NCBI RefSeq assembly: GCF_036784765.1
Contig: NZ_CP136651.1
Coordinates: 930,001 to 994,000, forward strand
Source: Novosphingobium sp. ZN18A2
GTDB taxonomy: Bacteria; Pseudomonadota; Alphaproteobacteria; Sphingomonadales; Sphingomonadaceae
Direction: 5' to 3'
DNA: 64,000 nt
Shown here: positions 9,553-17,936 of the stretch, piece after piece
Layout of the letters: every line of letters starts with the position of its first letter
How positions within the stretch are numbered: position 1 is the first letter of the stretch
The notes under the pieces: model-generated
Database searches by the model: none
Seen by the model: the letters and a program-made list of their open reading frames with translations, nothing else
Told to the model about the DNA's origin: nothing
Program-made: the position numbers and the translations under genes

Positions 9553-10922
9553 CGATGACAAAGGTTTTTCCCGCCCGCACCACCGCGCGTCGCGGCGTGG
9601 TTTTTGCCCGCGCCGTTTTGCCGATCGCCGCGCTGGCGATGGCGCTGGGCGGCTGCGGCGTGCTGGGCAAGAGCAAGGTCCGCACCACGCCGACCCTCGG
9701 CAAGCGCGAACCTGTGCTGTCGCGCATCGAATCGGGCGCGAAGATAGATGACGCGCTGGCGGCGATTTCGGTCGTCCTGCCGCCGCCGGTCGAAAACGCA
9801 TCGTGGGCGCAGCCGGGCGGATCGGCTTCCAAGTCTTACGGCAACCTGGCGCTGGCCGATGCGCCGCAGCGGGCGTGGACCGCGAAGATCGCCGGATCAA
9901 ACGGCCGCCGCCGCCTTGCCGCCGCGCCCGTCGTGGGCAACGGGGCGCTGTTCGTTTACGATACGGACGGGGTGATCCACGCGTTCGATACGCAGAACGG
10001 CGCCGAGAAATGGTCTGTCAGCTTCCGCACCAAGTCCAACAGCGACGCGCTGTTCGGCGGCGGCGTCAGCTATGACGACAACCGCGTCTATGTGACCACC
10101 GGCCTTGGCGAAGTGGCGCAGCTCGACGCGACGAACGGCAAGGAACTGTGGCACGTTTCCACCGGCATGCCGCTGCGCGGTTCGCCCACCATCGCCTTCG
10201 GTTCGGCCTTCGTGATGACGCAGGACAACCAGATCATCGCGCTGTCGCTGCAGGACGGATCGACCCAGTGGAACGAAACCGCCGCACCGGGGCAGACCGG
10301 CGTGTTCGGTGTTGCCGCGCCGGCGGCGGGGCAGGGTTCGGTCCTGGCCGGATATTCCACCGGCGAACTCGTTGCCTACCGTTACGAAAACGGCCGCCAG
10401 TTGTGGAGCGACGCGCTGGCGCGCACCAGCATCGCCACCAGCGTTTCCACGCTGACGGACATCGATGCCGATCCGATCATCCAGGACGGCCGCGTCTATG
10501 CGCTGGGTCAGGGCGGCCGCATGGCAGCCTATGAACTGGTTTCGGGCCAGCGCATCTGGGAACTCAGCCTGGCGGGCATTTCGACCCCGGCGGTGGCGGG
10601 CGACTGGATCTTCACGCTGACCGATCAGGACAAGCTGCTGTGCATCGCCAAGTCCACCGGCAAGGTGCGCTGGATGACGCAGCTGGCAAGCTGGAAGAAC
10701 GAAAAGAAGAAGAAGGGCGCGATCTACTGGACCGGCCCCGTGCTGGCCAACGGGCGGCTGTGGGTCGCCAACTCGCGCGGCGAGGTGGCTTCCGTTTCCA
10801 GTGCCGACGGGTCGGTCACGCCATTCACGCGCCTGAAAGACAGCGTCTCGCTCGCCCCCATCGTGGCCGACAAGACGCTCTATGTGCTGGACGACGGCGG
10901 CCATATCACCGCCTGGCGCTGA
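9549..10922 (+). CDS. bamB: Outer-membrane assembly lipoprotein BamB (PQQ-like beta-propeller)
   Basis: A 457-residue lipoprotein. The signal peptide ends in the lipobox ALGGC with Cys36. The rest is an eight-bladed PQQ-like beta-propeller with repeated blade motifs of the type WxxxxA or LWHVSTG, for example GAEKWSVSF, GKELWHVST and GRQLWSDAL. In the BAM complex this protein helps BamA insert beta-barrel proteins into the outer membrane. Its start overlaps the stop of the TPR gene by 4 bases, so translation is probably coupled. In many relatives the next gene is der; here it is a convergent SIMPL gene instead, separated by a strong hairpin. Confidence 0.93.
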   Translation: MTMTKVFPARTTARRGVVFARAVLPIAALAMALGGCGVLGKSKVRTTPTLGKREPVLSRIESGAKIDDALAAISVVLPPPVENASWAQPGGSASKSYGNLALADAPQRAWTAKIAGSNGRRRLAAAPVVGNGALFVYDTDGVIHAFDTQNGAEKWSVSFRTKSNSDALFGGGVSYDDNRVYVTTGLGEVAQLDATNGKELWHVSTGMPLRGSPTIAFGSAFVMTQDNQIIALSLQDGSTQWNETAAPGQTGVFGVAAPAAGQGSVLAGYSTGELVAYRYENGRQLWSDALARTSIATSVSTLTDIDADPIIQDGRVYALGQGGRMAAYELVSGQRIWELSLAGISTPAVAGDWIFTLTDQDKLLCIAKSTGKVRWMTQLASWKNEKKKKGAIYWTGPVLANGRLWVANSRGEVASVSSADGSVTPFTRLKDSVSLAPIVADKTLYVLDDGGHITAWR

Positions 10923-10928
10923 CCGGAG

Positions 10929-10964
10929 GCGCGGGCGGCACGGCAAGATCCTGCCGGCCCGCGC
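10929..10964. terminator. GC-rich hairpin between convergent bamB and SIMPL gene
   Basis: Arms GCGCGGGC (10929-10936) and GCCCGCGC (10957-10964) pair perfectly, then a GGCA bulge, then CGGCA/TGCCG closing an AGATCC loop. It occupies most of the 53-base gap between two convergent genes. There is no T-tract on either side, so it may stall or stabilise transcripts rather than act as a classic intrinsic terminator. It could serve both directions. Confidence 0.6.
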
Positions 10965-10975
10965 ACCCCTCACCG

Positions 10976-11749
10976 TCATTTCAGGTAGAAGTTCACCGTG
11001 GTGACCACGCGCACCTTTTTATAGGGCGTGTCGGATACGCCCCAGCCGCCGCCCGAATCGCCGTCGCGCGCGCTGATGCTGAAATATCCCTGGGTCGCGT
11101 CCTTGATCGCGCCAACCGTCGATCCGCTGTCATGGGCGAACTGTTCGGCCGCCGCGCGCGCGTCCTTCGTGGCCGCTGCCACCATCTGCGGCTTTATCCG
11201 GTCAAGCCCGGTGAAGGTATAGCTCATGCCCGATCCGTCCTCCAGCATGACGCCGCGCTTCACCAGGTCGAACTGCTTGCGCACCGCTTCTTCCGCCCGC
11301 TTGATGTCGGTGCTGCGCAGCGCGATGCGCTGGCGCACCGTGAAGGTCACGTTGCCGCGATCGTTCATGCTTGAAACGTTTACGCCGGTGGGTTGCAGCG
11401 CGTCGGCCGGGAAGCCCAGATCCTTGAAGAAGGCGCGGATCTCGCGCGTGTCGCGGTCCACGCCCGCCTGCGCGCTGGCAAGGTCGGGCGCGCTGGCGGA
11501 ATAGGCGACGGTCCAGGTGGCAAGGTCTGCCGTCACTTCGCGCTCTGCCAGCCCGCGCACCGTTACCGTGCGGTCGGCATAGTGCGCGCGCAGCAATCCG
11601 TTGCCCAGCAGGTATCCGCCCGCGACCATTCCCGCCGCAAGGATCGCCGCGCTTGTCACCCAGCGCAAAGTCGCCGGCTCTCGCCACGGCTTGCGGGCTT
11701 GGGTTTCGGCTTGCTCATGGTTATCTGTCGGCGTGACGGTATCGTTCAT
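10976..11749 (-). CDS. SIMPL domain protein (DUF541)
   Basis: A 257-residue protein with a short cytoplasmic N-terminus, one membrane segment at about residues 30-50 (AAILAAGMVAGGYLLGNGLL) and a periplasmic SIMPL/DUF541 domain. The domain is shown by TVRGLAEREVTADLATW, by repeated YSA and TGV/NVSS elements and by the C-terminal KVRVVTTVNFYLK. Family members are envelope proteins that in some bacteria affect oxidative stress or signalling; no catalytic residues are known. The start at 11749 (MNDTVTP) is chosen because the open frame further upstream is only antisense to the glyoxalase gene. It is divergent from that gene across 93 bases. Confidence 0.85.
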   Translation of the reverse strand: MNDTVTPTDNHEQAETQARKPWREPATLRWVTSAAILAAGMVAGGYLLGNGLLRAHYADRTVTVRGLAEREVTADLATWTVAYSASAPDLASAQAGVDRDTREIRAFFKDLGFPADALQPTGVNVSSMNDRGNVTFTVRQRIALRSTDIKRAEEAVRKQFDLVKRGVMLEDGSGMSYTFTGLDRIKPQMVAAATKDARAAAEQFAHDSGSTVGAIKDATQGYFSISARDGDSGGGWGVSDTPYKKVRVVTTVNFYLK

Positions 11750-11842
11750 CGCTGCGCTCTCCCTGAAAGATCGGTGGGCGCGACCCTGCGGTGAGTTGTG
11801 TAATTCTGTCGATGAACCGAGTTTGAACGGAAAGGCATCCGC

Positions 11843-12277
11843 GTGACGAAGTTTCTCCATTCCATGATCCGCGTGAGCGACCCCGACGCGACGATCGCGT
11901 TTTTCGAGCTGGTCGGGTTGAAGGAAGTGCGCCGCTTCGACAGTGAGCAGGGCCGCTTCACGCTGATCTTCCTGGCCGCTCCGGGCGAAGAGGGCGTTGC
12001 GGAGGTCGAACTGACCTATAACTGGCCGCCAGAGGATGGCGCGACCGAGACCTACACCGGTGGCCGCAATTTCGGCCACCTCGCCTATCGCGTGGACGAT
12101 ATCTACGAAACCTGCCAGCGCCTGAAGGACGCCGGCCACATCATCCACCGCCCCCCGCGCGACGGGCACATGGCCTTCGTCAAGTCGCCGGATGGAATCT
12201 CGGTGGAACTGCTGCAAGACGGCCACCTGCCGCCGCAGGAGCCGTGGGCCAGCATGGAAAACACCGGAACATGGTGA
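11843..12277 (+). CDS. gloA: Lactoylglutathione lyase / glyoxalase I family (VOC)
   Basis: A 144-residue VOC-fold metalloenzyme that resembles glyoxalase I, which converts the methylglyoxal-glutathione hemithioacetal to lactoylglutathione in the cytoplasm. Visible are the metal-site segments MIRVSDPDATIAFFELVGL (starting at residue 8), ELTYNW, FGHLAYRVDDIYETC and FVKSPDGISVELLQDG, containing the expected His and Glu ligands. It begins with GTG at 11843, preceded at a good distance by GGAAAGG. Length and motifs fit the single-domain bacterial enzyme. The downstream tRNA-Gly is convergent. Confidence 0.9.
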   Translation: MTKFLHSMIRVSDPDATIAFFELVGLKEVRRFDSEQGRFTLIFLAAPGEEGVAEVELTYNWPPEDGATETYTGGRNFGHLAYRVDDIYETCQRLKDAGHIIHRPPRDGHMAFVKSPDGISVELLQDGHLPPQEPWASMENTGTW

Positions 12278-12301
12278 AAGGCGAAGGCGCCGTCAGGCGC
12301 C

Positions 12302-12375
12302 TGGAGCGGGTGAAGGGAATCGAACCCTCGTCGTAAGCTTGGGAAGCTTCTGCTCTGCCATTGAGCTACACCCGC
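12302..12375 (-). tRNA. tRNA-Gly (anticodon CCC)
   Basis: Read on the minus strand, the acceptor stem GCGGGTG pairs with CACCCGC. The D-arm is GCTC...GAGC, and the anticodon stem-loop has the loop TTCCCAA with anticodon CCC. The T-arm is GAGGG-TTCGATT-CCCTT, and the 3' end has an encoded CCA after a T discriminator. Total length is 74 bases. The outermost anticodon-stem pair (G27-A43) is a mismatch. It reads GGG glycine codons. Confidence 0.96.
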
Positions 12376-12382
12376 AAACCCG

Positions 12383-12402
12383 TGGAAAACCGATGTTTTC
12401 CA
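12383..12402. repeat. Inverted repeat just upstream of tRNA-Gly
   Basis: TGGAAAAC (12383-12390) and GTTTTCCA (12395-12402) are perfect 8-base arms around CGAT, ending eight bases from the 5' end of the tRNA on its upstream side. It could be a promoter-proximal element, a regulator site or a leader hairpin. The rest of the gap 12376-12591 holds only the receptor-gene hairpin. Confidence 0.4.
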
Positions 12403-12541
12403 ATGGGCGTGCACGAGCGGTTTACAGCGTGGTTCACAGGCTGGCCCGCAAGCGCGCTGCGATTGCCATATTCCCTGCGCCCCGGTCAATACAAGTTCGT
12501 CAGTCCCCGGTTCGCAGGCGTGGGGCGAGGGCGATCATGCG

Positions 12542-12581
12542 CCCCATGCGAAGTGGCGCGCGGTGGCCGCTTCGCATGGGG
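12542..12581 (-). terminator. Hairpin after the TonB-dependent receptor gene
   Basis: CCCCATGCGAAG (12542-12553) and CTTCGCATGGGG (12570-12581) are perfect 12-base arms with a 16-base loop, starting 10 bases beyond the receptor stop codon on its strand. No T-run follows, so it may act as a 3'-end stabilising hairpin or a factor-assisted terminator. Confidence 0.6.
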
Positions 12582-12591
12582 GCAATCGTTG

Positions 12592-15111
12592 TCAGAACCT
12601 GATGCGGGCCTGCACCGCGAAAGACCGGCCGCGGTCGGTCTGGGCATAGCCGTTACCCGGAACAAGCGGTTCGTTGTTGCTGTTGTACGAGGTGAGGACG
12701 TCCGTCAGGTTCTTGCCCAGCACGGCGATTTCCCACTTGTCGTCGATATTCGCCAGCGCCAGCCGTGCGTCGATCTTGTCGAAGGCGCCCTGCATTCCGT
12801 AGATCGGATCGCCGTTACCCGCGTTGAAGAAGCTCGACGAATGGCTGAGGTTGCCCATGACCGAAACCTTCAGGCTGTCGGTGATCGGCGTTTCATAGTT
12901 GACGGACAGGTTCCCGGCGAACTCGGGGGCATAGGTCAGCCGGTCCCCGGTCGCATCGCGATGGGCGGTGGGCGTTCCCAGGCCGATGCAACCTCCGCGG
13001 ATCGGGCTTGCGGGGCTTACCCAGCACGGCGCATCGGGGAAGCTGGTCCACTTGGCATCGAGGATGCTGCCCGATGCGTTGATGGTAAGGCCGTCCACCG
13101 GCACCCACGACGTATCGAATTCGATGCCCTGGCTGCGGGCCTTGGCGGCATTGACCACCAGGAACGCGGTCGCGCCGTCGAAGATCGACACCTGGAAGTT
13201 GTCCACGTCCACGCGGAACGCGGTGACGTTCAGGCGCAGGCTGTTGTTGAACAGCGTGGACTTGATGCCGACTTCATAGCTTGTGGCGTTTTCCGGCCCG
13301 TATTCGAAATAGGGGCTGTCGTTCTGGCGAAGGAAGCGGGCATCGTAGCCGCCGCCCTTGGTGCCGGTCGACACAGTGGCATAGGCCATCACGTCCGGGG
13401 TGAAATCGTGCTGCGCGGTGATGGTCCAGTTGACCTTCTTTTCGCTGCGCCGACGCCCCTGGATGTTGTGCTCATAGGTTCCCAGCAGCGCGGAATAGAC
13501 CAGTTCCGTCAACCCGCCCGGCGAAGGCAGGCCCGGCCCGAGCGGCGTGGAGCCGAACGTGGAGGCAAGGAAGCGGTCGTATTCTTCCGGCGTGTTGCCG
13601 AACGCCAGCGTCCCGGTGGGGAGCGAGGCCAGCGCGCTGTAATCCCATCCGCCGGTGAAGAACTTGTTCAGCACATGGCTTGCCGCCTTGTTGTCCTTGA
13701 ACCAGCGCAGGCCGCCGATCAGGCGCGTGCTGGGCGTGACGTTCCACGTCGCCTGCCCGAAGACCGAGAACATCTCCTGGTTCTGGATGAAGCGATAATC
13801 GCGCGACAGGTTGGGCAGCAGCAACGGCGTGGGCAGGCCAAGCCCGCTATACGCCAGCGCGGTGCCGAACGCCTCGGTCGAATTGAAGTCGATCTTGGCG
13901 TTATGGTAATAGCCGCCCACGATATATTCGACCGGCACGTTCTTGGCCGAGGTGAGCCGGATTTCCTGGCTGAACTGGCGATAATGCTCGCGCGCATCGG
14001 CCTGGACCAGCGGCAGGGCCGCGAAGTCGCAGTCGCAGATGTCGCGATAGCGATAGCGCGTATAGCCGGTAACGGACGTCAGCGTTGCGCTGCCGATTTC
14101 CAGCTCGGCCGTCACGGAGGCGAGGTCCATGTTGGTCTTGCTGAACTCCGGAAGATCGGGAAAACCGGGCAGTCCCTTGAACTGCGGTGCGACCTGGCCG
14201 AGCAGAGCGCCGCCGTCGTTCACGACTGCGCGCTCAAGATCATAGGTTTCGGGCGTGCTTGAACCGCTGCCCAGCGCGACGAGCGCACTGTTGAGGTTGG
14301 AGAACGCCGCGCCTGCCGACGTGAACGGGTTGATGACCGAAAGCTGGGTCGACTGCTCGCCGCGATTGAACTGGCTGTGTTCCCACTTGGCGCTGATATG
14401 CAGGGTATCGGTGGCTTCGTAGGAAAGCTGGCCGCGCACGGTCCAGTCATCCTCGCTCGACGCCATCTTGCCGGTCATGACGTTCTTGACCCAGCCGTCG
14501 ATGTCGTACTTGCGGGCCGACACGCGGGCTGAAAGCCTGTCTGTGATCGGGCCTGACAGCACGCCGATGAATTCGGATTCGCCGTCGCTGCCGTAAAGAC
14601 CGCTCAGCGATCCTTCGAACGTGTTGGTCGGCTTGTTGTCGATCACGTTGATCGCGCCGCCGATGGTGTTCTTGCCGAACAGGATGGACTGCGGACCGCG
14701 CAGCACTTCAACCCGCTGGACGTCCATCACCGGCGCGCGGGAAAGCTGGTTGCGGCCCATGTAGATGCCATCGTGGAACATCGAAACCGAAGGCTCCACG
14801 CCCTGGTTGACGCCCGGCGTGCCGATGCCGCGGATGAAAATATAGCTTCCGATCGGCCCCTGCGCGATGGTGACCGCGGGCATCGTGTTGGTCAGGTCGG
14901 TCATGCTGGTGACCGCCAGATCCTGGATCTGCTCACCGCTGGTCGTAAGCACCGAGATCGGAACCTTCTGCAGGTTTTCCGAACGCTTTGTGGCGGTAAC
15001 GATAATCGCCTGAACGCCTTCGGTGGCGGCGGGCTCCTGTGTGTCCTGCGCGGCTGCGGCAAACGGTGCGCAAAGCGCGGCGGCGCTTGCCAGCAAGGCA
15101 AACTGCTTCAT
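12592..15111 (-). CDS. TonB-dependent outer-membrane receptor
   Basis: An 839-residue outer-membrane transporter that uses TonB energy to import a substrate. A cleavable signal peptide (MKQFALLASAAALCAPFAAAAQ) is followed by a TonB-box-like IIVTATKR and the plug domain with RGIGTPGVNQGVEPSVS and VEVLRGPQSILFGKNTIGG. The long beta-barrel ends in an aromatic residue (ARIRF), as barrels do. The start at 15111 has a strong GGGAGGGG ribosome site; the ATG at 15126 is less likely. No siderophore genes lie nearby; divergence from an AraC-type regulator and an aldehyde dehydrogenase suggests an organic substrate, but specificity cannot be read from sequence. Confidence 0.94.
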   Translation of the reverse strand: MKQFALLASAAALCAPFAAAAQDTQEPAATEGVQAIIVTATKRSENLQKVPISVLTTSGEQIQDLAVTSMTDLTNTMPAVTIAQGPIGSYIFIRGIGTPGVNQGVEPSVSMFHDGIYMGRNQLSRAPVMDVQRVEVLRGPQSILFGKNTIGGAINVIDNKPTNTFEGSLSGLYGSDGESEFIGVLSGPITDRLSARVSARKYDIDGWVKNVMTGKMASSEDDWTVRGQLSYEATDTLHISAKWEHSQFNRGEQSTQLSVINPFTSAGAAFSNLNSALVALGSGSSTPETYDLERAVVNDGGALLGQVAPQFKGLPGFPDLPEFSKTNMDLASVTAELEIGSATLTSVTGYTRYRYRDICDCDFAALPLVQADAREHYRQFSQEIRLTSAKNVPVEYIVGGYYHNAKIDFNSTEAFGTALAYSGLGLPTPLLLPNLSRDYRFIQNQEMFSVFGQATWNVTPSTRLIGGLRWFKDNKAASHVLNKFFTGGWDYSALASLPTGTLAFGNTPEEYDRFLASTFGSTPLGPGLPSPGGLTELVYSALLGTYEHNIQGRRRSEKKVNWTITAQHDFTPDVMAYATVSTGTKGGGYDARFLRQNDSPYFEYGPENATSYEVGIKSTLFNNSLRLNVTAFRVDVDNFQVSIFDGATAFLVVNAAKARSQGIEFDTSWVPVDGLTINASGSILDAKWTSFPDAPCWVSPASPIRGGCIGLGTPTAHRDATGDRLTYAPEFAGNLSVNYETPITDSLKVSVMGNLSHSSSFFNAGNGDPIYGMQGAFDKIDARLALANIDDKWEIAVLGKNLTDVLTSYNSNNEPLVPGNGYAQTDRGRSFAVQARIRF

Positions 15112-15188
15112 TCGTACCCCTCCCAATTATGTGCGTCGTCCCTTGCACGGGTAAGCCCGGTTCTTCTTGCCAAACCGCGAATATTTTT

Positions 15189-15216
15189 TTGCAAAATACG
15201 AAAACGGGGCTATCAT
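15189..15216 (+). promoter_or_regulatory. Candidate promoter for the AraC-type regulator
   Basis: TTGCAA (15189-15194) and TATCAT (15211-15216) are spaced by 16 bases in an AT-rich patch that stands out from the GC-rich surroundings, 26 bases ahead of the chosen ATG. The -35-like box sits in a TTTTGCAAAA palindrome (15187-15196). This gap also drives the divergent receptor gene. Confidence 0.45.
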
Positions 15217-15241
15217 CCGGGCGTGTAGAGCCGAGGGACAA

Positions 15242-16381
15242 ATGCTTGCAGACCGTTCATCTGGCAGGCCGCGTGCAGCATCCAGAGGCGCGGAATCGAG
15301 GGGCATGGTCCCCGTCGGCAATTTCAAGCGCGCGGGTGGCTTTGCCGGCCTTACAGAGTTGATCGCGGAGAAGGGCGGAGACGTTGCGGCCATTCTGGCG
15401 CGTTTCGGGATCGGCCCCGCCGACCTGTCGAACAGCGAAGCCTATCTGCCCTATTCCCCGGTGATCCATCTTCTGGATTATTGCTCAGAAACGCTGGGCG
15501 TGCCGCATTTCGGGCTGGAACTGGGGAGCAGGCAATCGATCGAGGCGATCGGTCCGCTGGCACCGCTGTTGCTGGCATCTTCCACCGTGAAGGAGGGGCT
15601 GGAACTCGTCGCGCGGTATATGATGGCCCATGCGCCCGGCGCACGGATGGAACTGATCGAGGACGCGGATTCGGGACGGCTGAGCTATATGGTCGTCGAA
15701 CGCTCGGCGACGTACAGCCGCAACGGAAACGAATTCAACATGGCGGCGGCCTATGGCGTGATGAAGACGATCATCGGCCCTGCGCTGCGGCTGTCCGGCG
15801 TCTCCATCGCGGCAGACGCGCTCTCTGGAAGCACGTCGATACCCGAACGGCATTTCGGTGCGCCGGTGAAATACGGACAAGTGACCAGTTACCTGGAAAT
15901 GCCCTCTCACTTCCTGCAACGGAAGGTGGACAGCGGCAATCCGCTGCTCCTGAAGCTCGCGCAAGCGCAGTGCGAGGAACTGTGCCCGTCCGGCGCGGAC
16001 GATGTCGAAGCGATTGTTTCGATGCAGGTGCGCAAGCTCTTGCCGTTCGGCGAATGCTCTCTGGAAACGATCTCTCGCCAGTTGTGCATCCATCCCCGTT
16101 CGCTGCAAAACAGGCTGGCGGAAAAGGGGCTGGTTTTCCGCAATATCCTGCGCGCGCAAAGGCAGGCGCTGGCGGAGACCTATCTTGGCCGGACGGAAAC
16201 CCCGATCGCGGAAGTGGCGATCCTGCTGGGCTATTCGGATCAGGCGACCTTTACCCGCGCCTTTGCCGACTGGACGGGCCTTTCGCCCAAGCGTTTTCGC
16301 ACGGCTGCCAGGAACGGCGGGCACGATGTCCCGCCCAAAACGGCGGCAATGTCGTTGGAACCGGCACGGCAGGCTGGCTGA
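15242..16381 (+). CDS. AraC-family transcriptional regulator
   Basis: A 379-residue DNA-binding regulator with an N-terminal arabinose-binding-type effector domain (FARFGIGPADL, YLPYSPVIHLLDYCSETLG) and a C-terminal AraC HTH pair. The HTH is seen as ETISRQLCIHPRSLQNRLAEKG and IAEVAILLGYSDQATFTRAF followed by the GLSPKRFR signature. The start at 15242 (MLADRSSG) is preceded by CGAGGGAC; the ATG at 15305 (MVPVGNF) is an alternative nearer to the conserved domain. It is divergent from the TonB receptor and 96 bases before the aldehyde dehydrogenase, so it probably controls one or both. The inducer is unknown. Confidence 0.9.
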   Translation: MLADRSSGRPRAASRGAESRGMVPVGNFKRAGGFAGLTELIAEKGGDVAAILARFGIGPADLSNSEAYLPYSPVIHLLDYCSETLGVPHFGLELGSRQSIEAIGPLAPLLLASSTVKEGLELVARYMMAHAPGARMELIEDADSGRLSYMVVERSATYSRNGNEFNMAAAYGVMKTIIGPALRLSGVSIAADALSGSTSIPERHFGAPVKYGQVTSYLEMPSHFLQRKVDSGNPLLLKLAQAQCEELCPSGADDVEAIVSMQVRKLLPFGECSLETISRQLCIHPRSLQNRLAEKGLVFRNILRAQRQALAETYLGRTETPIAEVAILLGYSDQATFTRAFADWTGLSPKRFRTAARNGGHDVPPKTAAMSLEPARQAG

Positions 16382-16441
16382 ACGGGACAGGCGGCATGTC
16401 CGGTCTGACGGATCAATTTCGCCTTCCCACTGCGCGCCCGA

Positions 16442-16462
16442 ATTGCTATGCATCATAGCAAT
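16442..16462. promoter_or_regulatory. Perfect 9+3+9 palindrome, probable operator
   Basis: ATTGCTATG (16442-16450), spacer CAT, then CATAGCAAT (16454-16462): perfect arms, 15 bases before the start codon of the aldehyde dehydrogenase, leaving room only for its AAGGGAGA ribosome site. The form suits a dimeric MarR/TetR-type repressor; AraC proteins usually bind direct repeats. The position would block transcription start or elongation. Confidence 0.7.
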
Positions 16463-16477
16463 CAAGGGAGAGTATCC

Positions 16478-17878
16478 ATGAATTTCGAACGCAAGAACCC
16501 GCTGACCGGTGAAGTCGCCTCGTCCGCCGCCGCGATGAAGGCGGCAGATATTCCGGCGATTGCGGCAAGGGCCGCCGCCGCGCAGCCCGCGTGGGGCGCA
16601 ATGGGGCCGAATGCGCGGCGCGGCGTTTTGATGAAGGCGGCTGACGCGCTGGAAGCCAAGAAGGATGCCTTCGTCGAAGCGATGATGGGCGAAATCGGCG
16701 CGACCGCCGGATGGGCGATGTTCAACCTTGGCCTGGCCGCCAGCATGGTGCGCGAAGCCGCCGCGCTGACCACGCAGATCAACGGCGAGGTGATCCCGTC
16801 CGACAAGCCGGGCTGCCTGTCGATGGCCTTGCGTGAGCCGGTGGGCACGATCCTGGGCATCGCGCCGTGGAATGCGCCGATTATCCTGGGCGTGCGCGCT
16901 ATCGCTGTGCCGCTCGCGTGCGGCAACGCGGTGATCCTGAAGGCGAGCGAAACCTGCCCGCGCACCCATGCCTTGATCGTGGAAGCCTTTGCCGAGGCCG
17001 GTTTCCCGGAAGGCGTGGTCAACGTGGTGACGAACGCGCCCGAGGATGCGCCCGAAGTGGTCGGCGCGCTGATCGACGCTCCCGAAGTGAAGCGCATCAA
17101 CTTCACCGGTTCCACTGCCGTCGGCAAGATCATCGCCACGCGCGCCGCCCAGCACCTGAAGCCCTGCCTGCTGGAACTGGGCGGCAAGGCGCCGCTGGTG
17201 GTGCTTGAAGACGCGGACCTTGACGAAGCGGTGGCCGCCGCCGCGTTCGGCGCCTTCATGAACCAGGGCCAGATCTGCATGTCGACCGAACGGATCATCG
17301 TGGTCGAAGCGGTGGCCGACGCCTTTGCCGAAAAGTTCGCCGCGAAAGTGAAAGCGATGCCGGTAGGCGATCCGCGCGCGGGCAACACCCCGCTGGGCGC
17401 GGTGGTCGACACCAAGACCGTGGCGCATTGCCGCAGCCTGATCGACGATGCGCTGGCCAAGGGCGCCAAGCTGCTGGTTGGCGGCGAAACGGAGCAGGGC
17501 GTGCTGATGCCCGCGCATGTGGTGGCGAACGTCACCCCGGACATGAAGCTGTTCCGCGATGAAAGCTTCGGCCCGGTCGTCGGCATGATCCGCGCGCGCG
17601 ATACCGAACACGCGGTCGAACTGGCGAACGATAGCGAATACGGCCTGTCTGCCGCGGTGTTCACGAAAGACATCGCCAAGGGTCTGGGTGTTGCGCGCCG
17701 CATCCATTCGGGCATCTGCCATGTTAACGGCGCGACGGTGCACGACGAAGCGCAGATGCCGTTCGGCGGCGTGGGCGCATCGGGCTATGGCCGGTTTGGC
17801 GGCAAGGCGGGGATCGACAGCTTTACCGAACTGCGCTGGATCACCGTCGAAACGCAGGAAAGCCATTACCCGATCTGA
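16478..17878 (+). CDS. NAD-dependent aromatic-type aldehyde dehydrogenase
   Basis: A 466-residue aldehyde dehydrogenase most like salicylaldehyde/vanillin/benzaldehyde dehydrogenases. It carries IAPWNAPIILGVRA, ILKASETCPRTH, FTGSTAVGK, LELGGKAP with the general-base Glu, and the catalytic cysteine in MNQGQICMSTER. It ends with a segment running from HDEAQMPFGGVGASGYGRFG to ELRWITVETQESHYPI, a tail typical of that subgroup. The start at 16478 (MNFERKN) follows AAGGGAGA at good spacing. It lies downstream of the AraC-type gene and converges on the peptidase gene. Oxidation of an aldehyde to an acid is secure; an aromatic substrate is inferred from family resemblance. Confidence 0.9.
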   Translation: MNFERKNPLTGEVASSAAAMKAADIPAIAARAAAAQPAWGAMGPNARRGVLMKAADALEAKKDAFVEAMMGEIGATAGWAMFNLGLAASMVREAAALTTQINGEVIPSDKPGCLSMALREPVGTILGIAPWNAPIILGVRAIAVPLACGNAVILKASETCPRTHALIVEAFAEAGFPEGVVNVVTNAPEDAPEVVGALIDAPEVKRINFTGSTAVGKIIATRAAQHLKPCLLELGGKAPLVVLEDADLDEAVAAAAFGAFMNQGQICMSTERIIVVEAVADAFAEKFAAKVKAMPVGDPRAGNTPLGAVVDTKTVAHCRSLIDDALAKGAKLLVGGETEQGVLMPAHVVANVTPDMKLFRDESFGPVVGMIRARDTEHAVELANDSEYGLSAAVFTKDIAKGLGVARRIHSGICHVNGATVHDEAQMPFGGVGASGYGRFGGKAGIDSFTELRWITVETQESHYPI

Positions 17879-17900
17879 TCGGGTCGATCATCGGGAATGA

Positions 17901-17936
17901 CCGGCTCAGCGGCGGGGTTTCTCGCGGCTGAGCCGG
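17901..17936. terminator. Inverted repeat between convergent genes
   Basis: CCGGCTCAGC (17901-17910) and GCTGAGCCGG (17927-17936) are perfect 10-base arms with a 16-base loop, lying 22 bases after the aldehyde dehydrogenase stop and covering the last codons of the opposing peptidase gene. It is a candidate terminator for the plus-strand gene. Confidence 0.5.

Noticed and set aside
12361..14262. A 633-codon plus-strand frame opposite the TonB receptor
   Set aside because: No recognisable fold; the receptor on the other strand has plug and barrel motifs and a strong ribosome site.
15485..17866. A 793-codon minus-strand frame opposite the AraC and aldehyde dehydrogenase genes
   Set aside because: Shadow frame, His/Arg-rich, without domain marks.
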